Origin: Marivita sp030148515
GTDB taxonomy: Bacteria; Pseudomonadota; Alphaproteobacteria; Rhodobacterales; Rhodobacteraceae
Direction of reading: 5' to 3'
Length of the DNA: 64,000 nt
Assembly (NCBI RefSeq): GCF_048006345.1
Contig: NZ_CP180351.1
Coordinates: 4,092,001-4,156,000, forward strand
Shown here: positions 60,109-64,000 of the stretch, piece by piece
Layout of the letters: every line of letters starts with the position of its first letter
How positions within the stretch are numbered: position 1 is the stretch's first letter
The notes under the pieces: model-generated
What the model was told of the DNA's origin: nothing
Database searches by the model: none
The model's input: the letters and a program-made list of their open reading frames with translations, nothing else
Program-made: the position numbers and the translations under genes

Positions 60109-60603
60109 TTATCCGTCGTCAGAAGGGGCGTCAGGGATTGAGGCCGAGAGGTCAGCGCGCCATTGGTCAAGGCGGGCAGCCAGATCGGCATCCTGCAGGG
60201 CCAGAATCCCGGCGGCCATCAAACCGGCATTCGCCGCACCGGCGGAACCTATGGCCATGGTTGCCACGGGAAATCCGCGTGGCATCTGCAGAATGGAATA
60301 CAGACTGTCGACACCCGACAATGCACGTGTCTGCACCGGCACACCAATCACCGGCACACGGGTTTTGGACGCCATCATGCCGGGGAGGTGCGCCGCACCT
60401 CCGGCGCCCGCGATAATCACCTGCAAACCCCGGTCAACGGCAGTCTTTCCATAGTCCCAAAGCCGATCCGGTGTGCGATGCGCCGACACGATCTTGGCCT
60501 CATAAGGCACATTTAGCGCATCCAGCATATCGGCCGCTTCTTTCATCGTTGGCCAGTCCGACTGACTGCCCATGATGATGCCGACCTTGATCGATTCTGA
60601 CAT
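60109..60603 (-). CDS. purE: N5-CAIR mutase
   Basis: A 164-residue enzyme converting N5-CAIR to CAIR. Signature: VGIIMGSQSDWPTMKEAAD, SAHRTPDRLWDY, and IAGAGGAAHLPGM. It is upstream of purK in the same operon (5-nt gap), which is the conserved order. The DUF465 gene lies upstream at 74 nt. Confidence 0.97.
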   Translation of the reverse strand: MSESIKVGIIMGSQSDWPTMKEAADMLDALNVPYEAKIVSAHRTPDRLWDYGKTAVDRGLQVIIAGAGGAAHLPGMMASKTRVPVIGVPVQTRALSGVDSLYSILQMPRGFPVATMAIGSAGAANAGLMAAGILALQDADLAARLDQWRADLSASIPDAPSDDG

Positions 60604-60677
60604 GGCGATATGCCCCTTCAGGTGTTCGGAGCGCGCACTATAGCCAGATCGGATCGGGGGGCAACTCGGCCCAGCCC

Positions 60678-60902
60678 TCAGGCGATGATATCAGGCAGAA
60701 GCCGGTCTTCGATCTGGGCGATCTTGTCCTTCAACATCAGCTTCTTCTTTTTCAGCCGTTGAAGGGTGAGCTGGTCCGCCGTTCCGGTTTGCTGCATGGC
60801 ACGAATGGCTTCGTCCAGATCACGGTGCTCGCGGCGGAACACCTCGAGTTCGACCCTCAGGACGTCGTCTGTTTTCATCGACAGATCAGTAGGAGCATTC
60901 AT
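60678..60902 (-). CDS. DUF465 (YdcH-like) small helical protein
   Basis: A 74-residue coiled-coil protein (VELEVFRREHRDLDEAIRAM, then LKKKKLMLKDKIAQIED), a DUF465/YdcH-type small protein common in alphaproteobacteria. The function is unknown. The start is the ATG at 60902 (MNAPTDL); ATG 60878 (MKTDD) is an alternative. It is upstream of purE in the same direction and divergent from hsp20. Confidence 0.85.
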   Translation of the reverse strand: MNAPTDLSMKTDDVLRVELEVFRREHRDLDEAIRAMQQTGTADQLTLQRLKKKKLMLKDKIAQIEDRLLPDIIA

Positions 60903-60971
60903 GATGCGGCTTGGTCCCCGATAAGTGGCTGGGACCGGGAAGATAACCCTATTCTGCGATTCCGCAAAGCC

Positions 60972-61000
60972 CTTGCGTCTTGTTCCTTGCGCCCCCATAT
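60972..61000 (+). promoter_or_regulatory. RpoH (sigma-32) promoter upstream of hsp20
   Basis: CTTGCG at 60972-60977 and CCCCATAT at 60993-61000 with a 15-nt spacer. The -10 half matches the sigma-32 consensus CCCCATnT exactly, and the -35 keeps CTTG. The expected start is near 61008, about 58 nt before the hsp20 ATG. This contrasts with groESL, which is under CIRCE. Confidence 0.8.
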
Positions 61001-61065
61001 TTCTTTCTGTCGGTCGCCAGAACGGGGCCGCACAAACACAGTCGCTTGCGCAAAAGGACGTGTCG

Positions 61066-61479
61066 ATGACGAAACTGACTTTGGGATCCTATCCCCACCT
61101 TCTGGGGTTCGAGCAGTTGGAGCGTTTGCTCGAACGCACCGCAAAATCCGGCAATGAAGGCTATCCTCCTTTCAATATCGAACAGACATCGGAAGGATCC
61201 TACCGGATCACTCTGGCTGTTGCAGGTTTTCGGGAACAAGATCTGGCCATCACCGTTGAGGACAGACAGCTTGTCATTCGCGGCCGACAGCAAGACGATA
61301 CAGCCGACCGGATGTTCCTCCATCGCGGGATTGCCGCGCGCCAGTTCCAGCGCAGCTTTGTTCTCGCCGATGGTGTCGAAGTGGGAGAGGCGATCATGGA
61401 GAACGGGCTGCTGCATGTCGATCTGACCCTGTTGCGTCCCGAAACCGTGGTTCAGACAATCCAGATCAAAAAGGGGTAG
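61066..61479 (+). CDS. Small heat-shock protein, Hsp20/alpha-crystallin
   Basis: A 137-residue holdase chaperone. The alpha-crystallin domain spans about 35-125 (YRITLAVAGFREQDLAITVEDRQLVI, then the GVEVGEAIMENGLLHVDL strand). AAAGGA precedes the ATG by 8 nt. It heads a two-gene unit with DUF1150, a pairing typical of alphaproteobacteria, driven by an RpoH promoter. Confidence 0.94.
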   Translation: MTKLTLGSYPHLLGFEQLERLLERTAKSGNEGYPPFNIEQTSEGSYRITLAVAGFREQDLAITVEDRQLVIRGRQQDDTADRMFLHRGIAARQFQRSFVLADGVEVGEAIMENGLLHVDLTLLRPETVVQTIQIKKG

Positions 61480-61482
61480 ACC

Positions 61483-61710
61483 ATGAATACGCCGTTCGAT
61501 TTCAAAGATGCAGACCAGTCCAACCTCGTTTACGTGCGCCCCGTTGCTGTCGCCGATTTGCCGGATGAGGTGCGTGACGAACTTGGGGACAAGACAACCA
61601 TTTACGCCGTCCACCGCGCCGATGGCGAACGCCTTGCGCTTGTGAAAGACCGCAAGATGGCCTTCATGCTGGCGCGGCAGAACGATTTTGCTCCGGTCAC
61701 GGTGCACTAG
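61483..61710 (+). CDS. DUF1150 family protein
   Basis: A 75-residue protein of DUF1150, recognised from YVRPVAVADLPDEVRDEL and AVHRADGERLALVKDRKMAFM, ending in VTVH. It lies 3 nt after hsp20, as in many alphaproteobacteria. The role is unknown; co-transcription suggests a heat-shock accessory function. Confidence 0.9.
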   Translation: MNTPFDFKDADQSNLVYVRPVAVADLPDEVRDELGDKTTIYAVHRADGERLALVKDRKMAFMLARQNDFAPVTVH

Positions 61711-61716
61711 GCCAAA

Positions 61717-62553
61717 TCATCTGACAGCGCGCAGCGTCGTTCCTCTTGGAGGGCAACGCACGGCACCCTGATCTGTGGCAAATCGAAACGGGAGCGTTTC
61801 GCTTTTCACCGTCTTTGAGCCGCGGATCACGTCGAAATGCAGATGCGGGCCGGTGGATTGGCCCGTATTGCCTGAATAGCCAAGTAGCGTGCCTGCCCGA
61901 ACCCTGTCTCCCAAATTCACGCTGACGCCACCCGGCCGGAGGTGGAAGTATTGCGCCAAAGTCCGGTCTGCGTGCTGGAGGATCACATAATTGCCCTGAT
62001 CCTGGTAGTCTTCGCCCGGCCCTCCGCTGCGTGAATCCTCTTTCAGGTCAACCACCACCCCATCCCGTGCTGCGTGGATTGGCGTACCTTCGGGCATGTC
62101 GAAATCGACAGCGTACCGATGCGCGCCAACGTGCGTGAAGCGGCCGTTGCAGCTTTGACCTACCCGAAAAGCTTTGCCCTGCGCAAAAGGCAGCCGATAG
62201 GCGTAGCTGTCATCATGCCGCGCAGTGATGTCGCCGCGGCTCCAGGTAAACGTGTAACTGTAGGACCACGCCGCGTTCCGTCTTTGGGACAAGGTGAACA
62301 AAAGCACCCGCTCATTTCCGTTCAGAACGAACGGTCCCGAACTGCCTTCCGTGCGCTGAAGGTTTGTCACATCCAGTTCAATGTTCAGCGTGACTGGCAG
62401 AAGCCTGTATCGGTTCTCGGCATAAAAAGCGATTGCGCTGCCGCTTTGCACGGTCTCGATGCAGACCTTCTGAAACTTGGTGTCACAGCTTCGGTCCGCC
62501 GCCGCAAATGACGGAGTGACGATCGCAAGAGCGAGCAGAAGTCGTTTGAACAT
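61717..62553 (-). CDS. Secreted M23 (LytM-type) metallopeptidase
   Basis: A 278-residue protein with a signal peptide (MFKRLLLALAIVTPSFAAA) and an N-terminal beta-rich region. The C-terminal LytM domain (about 145-265) has the zinc site HRYAVDFD (HxxxD) and TGPHLHFDV (HxH). It is likely active on peptidoglycan cross-bridges or remodelling. The start at 62553 gives the signal peptide; the frame extends upstream without motif. Confidence 0.9.
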   Translation of the reverse strand: MFKRLLLALAIVTPSFAAADRSCDTKFQKVCIETVQSGSAIAFYAENRYRLLPVTLNIELDVTNLQRTEGSSGPFVLNGNERVLLFTLSQRRNAAWSYSYTFTWSRGDITARHDDSYAYRLPFAQGKAFRVGQSCNGRFTHVGAHRYAVDFDMPEGTPIHAARDGVVVDLKEDSRSGGPGEDYQDQGNYVILQHADRTLAQYFHLRPGGVSVNLGDRVRAGTLLGYSGNTGQSTGPHLHFDVIRGSKTVKSETLPFRFATDQGAVRCPPRGTTLRAVR

Positions 62554-62647
62554 GGCTGTATTGCTACTGTTGTCGAACACTGTTCGTACTAGGCCACGAT
62601 ACAACCCACAGCACAACCGCGTCCTGACGGACACGCCTTAAACGAAA

Positions 62648-62671
62648 AGGGCCGGGAACTGTCCCGGCCCT
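62648..62671 (-). terminator. Intrinsic terminator after sat/cysC
   Basis: Perfect 10-bp stem AGGGCCGGGA / TCCCGGCCCT, 4-nt loop, followed leftward by TTTTCGTTT. It lies 11 nt after the sulfurylase/kinase stop. Confidence 0.9.
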
Positions 62672-62682
62672 GCATTGTGTTC

Positions 62683-64000
62683 TTATTGACCCGCGATCAA
62701 ACCAAGGCTTTCGAGTTTCAGGATGACCTGATGCGCGCAGTTGTCGACCTCGACATTCTCGGTCTCGACCCGCAGCTCCGGGTTTTCCGGCACATCATAA
62801 GGGTCTGAGATCCCCGTGAATTCCTTGATCTTGCCTTCCCGCGCCAGCTTGTAGAGCCCCTTGCGGTCGCGGCGTTCGCATTCCTCGAGGCTCGTGGCGA
62901 CATGCACCTCGATGAAGGCGCCGAACTGTTCGATGTCTTCGCGCACCGCACGGCGTGTTGTGGCATAGGGTGCAATCGGCGCACAGATCGCGATACCACC
63001 GTTTTTGGTGATCTCGGATGCAACATAGCCGATGCGGCGAATGTTCAGATCGCGGTGTTCCTTGCTGAACCCCAACTCGGATGACAGGTTCTTCCGCACG
63101 ATATCGCCATCCAGCAGCGTGACCGGACGCCCGCCCATTTCCATCAGTTTGACCATAAGCGCGTTTGCGATGGTCGATTTGCCTGAACCCGAAAAGCCGG
63201 TGAAGAACACTGTAAAGCCCTGCTTCGACCGCTGCGGTTTGGTCTTGCGCAGTTCGTTTACCACTTCGGGGAACGAGAACCACTCTGGGATCTCAAGACC
63301 TTCGGCCAGACGGCGGCGCAGTTCGGTCCCCGAGATATCGAGGATCGTCACCTTGTCCTTGTCCGCGATTTCATCCATCGGCTCGTACTGGGCGCGTTCC
63401 TGCACATAGACCATCTGTTTGAAATCAACCATTTCGAGACCGATCTCGTCCTGATGTTCGCGGAACAGATCCTGCGCATCATAAGGACCGTAAAAATCCT
63501 CACCCTTGGAGTTCTTGCCGGGGCCAGCGTGATCGCGGCCGACGATGAAATGCGTGCAGCCGTGGTTCTTGCGGATCAACCCATGCCACACGGCCTCGCG
63601 CGGTCCGGCCATGCGCATGGCAAGGTTCAACAGGCTCATTGTCGTGGTGGACTGGGGATACTTGTCCAGAACGGCCTCGTAGCACCGAACGCGGGTAAAA
63701 TGGTCCACGTCGCCGGGTTTGGTCATACCGACCACCGGATGGATCAGCAGGTTGGCCTGCGCCTCTTTCGCGGCGCGGAAGGTCAGTTCCTGATGCGCGC
63801 GGTGCAGCGGATTGCGGGTCTGGAATGCGACCACCTTACGCCAGCCCAGCTTGCGGAAATAGGCGCGCAATTCATTCGGCGTGTCACGGCGACCACGGAA
63901 ATCATAGTGTACGGGCTGCTGGATACCTGTGACCGGACCACCCAGATAGACCTTGCCCGCCTTGTTGTGCAGGTAGTTCACAGCCGGGTGGGCGTCGTCA
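62683..64000 (-). CDS. Bifunctional sulfate adenylyltransferase/APS kinase, N-terminus cut by window edge
   Basis: Activates sulfate: ATP plus sulfate to APS, then APS to PAPS. The visible 439 residues show the sulfurylase QTRNPLHRAH motif and GRDHAGPG. The C-terminal APS-kinase domain (about the last 190 residues) has the P-loop FFTGFSGSGKSTIANAL and the DGDIVRKNLSSELGF segment. The gene runs off the right edge, so the sulfurylase N-terminus is missing. A strong terminator follows. It supplies PAPS, which the sulfotransferase-like protein earlier in the window could use. Confidence 0.95.
   Translation of the reverse strand, partial: DDAHPAVNYLHNKAGKVYLGGPVTGIQQPVHYDFRGRRDTPNELRAYFRKLGWRKVVAFQTRNPLHRAHQELTFRAAKEAQANLLIHPVVGMTKPGDVDHFTRVRCYEAVLDKYPQSTTTMSLLNLAMRMAGPREAVWHGLIRKNHGCTHFIVGRDHAGPGKNSKGEDFYGPYDAQDLFREHQDEIGLEMVDFKQMVYVQERAQYEPMDEIADKDKVTILDISGTELRRRLAEGLEIPEWFSFPEVVNELRKTKPQRSKQGFTVFFTGFSGSGKSTIANALMVKLMEMGGRPVTLLDGDIVRKNLSSELGFSKEHRDLNIRRIGYVASEITKNGGIAICAPIAPYATTRRAVREDIEQFGAFIEVHVATSLEECERRDRKGLYKLAREGKIKEFTGISDPYDVPENPELRVETENVEVDNCAHQVILKLESLGLIAGQ

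Overview
The window looks like chromosomal core sequence from a marine-type Rhodobacteraceae (Roseobacter-group) alphaproteobacterium. The grounds are high GC with dense coding, a MipZ division ATPase, the Hsp20-DUF1150 pair, a fused ATP sulfurylase/APS kinase, the lepB-acpS-pdxJ cluster next to rsh and rpoZ, and alphaproteobacterial small proteins (DUF465, DUF1150). I see no phage, transposon, CRISPR array, rRNA or tRNA. The assignment rests on gene content and order, not on a database search.

Layout. 1-7.1 kb is a leftward cluster: folK, rpoZ, rsh (ppGpp synthetase/hydrolase), a DUF2062 membrane protein, pdxJ, an alpha/beta hydrolase fused to a membrane domain, acpS and a truncated lepB. 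7.2-13.5 kb holds a NYN-domain protein, a YqaA-type membrane protein, an MFS carrier, cytochrome c, ispH and a DEAD-box helicase with a basic repetitive tail. 13.6-16.4 kb is a rightward cluster (LysE exporter, DUF3429, methyltransferase, rnhA, TRIC-like channel). 17.6-20.6 kb carries three overlapping peptide-deformylase genes, the third lacking catalytic residues, followed by fmt and two GlsB-like membrane proteins. 20.6-32.1 kb has a universal stress protein with a SulP transporter, a glutathionyl-hydroquinone reductase, a degenerate receiver protein, smc, a TsoY-like membrane protein behind two tandem ATTC-N8-GAAT operators, an HpaI-type aldolase and mipZ.

32.2-44 kb is dominated by one leftward run built on the conserved ffh ... 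rpsP-rimM-trmD-rplS-rpmE backbone. It is widened by five overlapping GNAT acetyltransferases, a chorismate mutase, a MipA-like porin, a sulfotransferase-like protein, a membrane protein and an EthD protein, and ends at a clear intrinsic terminator after rpmE. 44-53.8 kb contains azoR with a divergent LysR regulator, an EamA transporter, a TraB/GumN lipase-like protein, a DUF2161 nuclease-fold protein, a secreted VWA protein with six 89-residue repeats, and an NMT1/SsuA-type ABC importer.

53.8-64 kb has groESL behind a CIRCE operator, an EamA transporter preceded by a 22-bp perfect palindrome, a secreted lipase-like protein overlapping a stand-alone PhnM-like amidohydrolase, purEK, a DUF465 protein, hsp20-DUF1150 behind a near-consensus RpoH promoter, an M23 peptidase and the 3' part of sat/cysC.

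The best candidates for something new are: (i) the tandem ATTC-N8-GAAT operators in front of the TsoY-like gene; (ii) the triple deformylase cluster with an apparent pseudoenzyme; (iii) the five-gene GNAT array in the ffh-rpsP interval; (iv) the six-repeat VWA protein; and (v) the orphan PhnM coupled to a secreted lipase-like protein.
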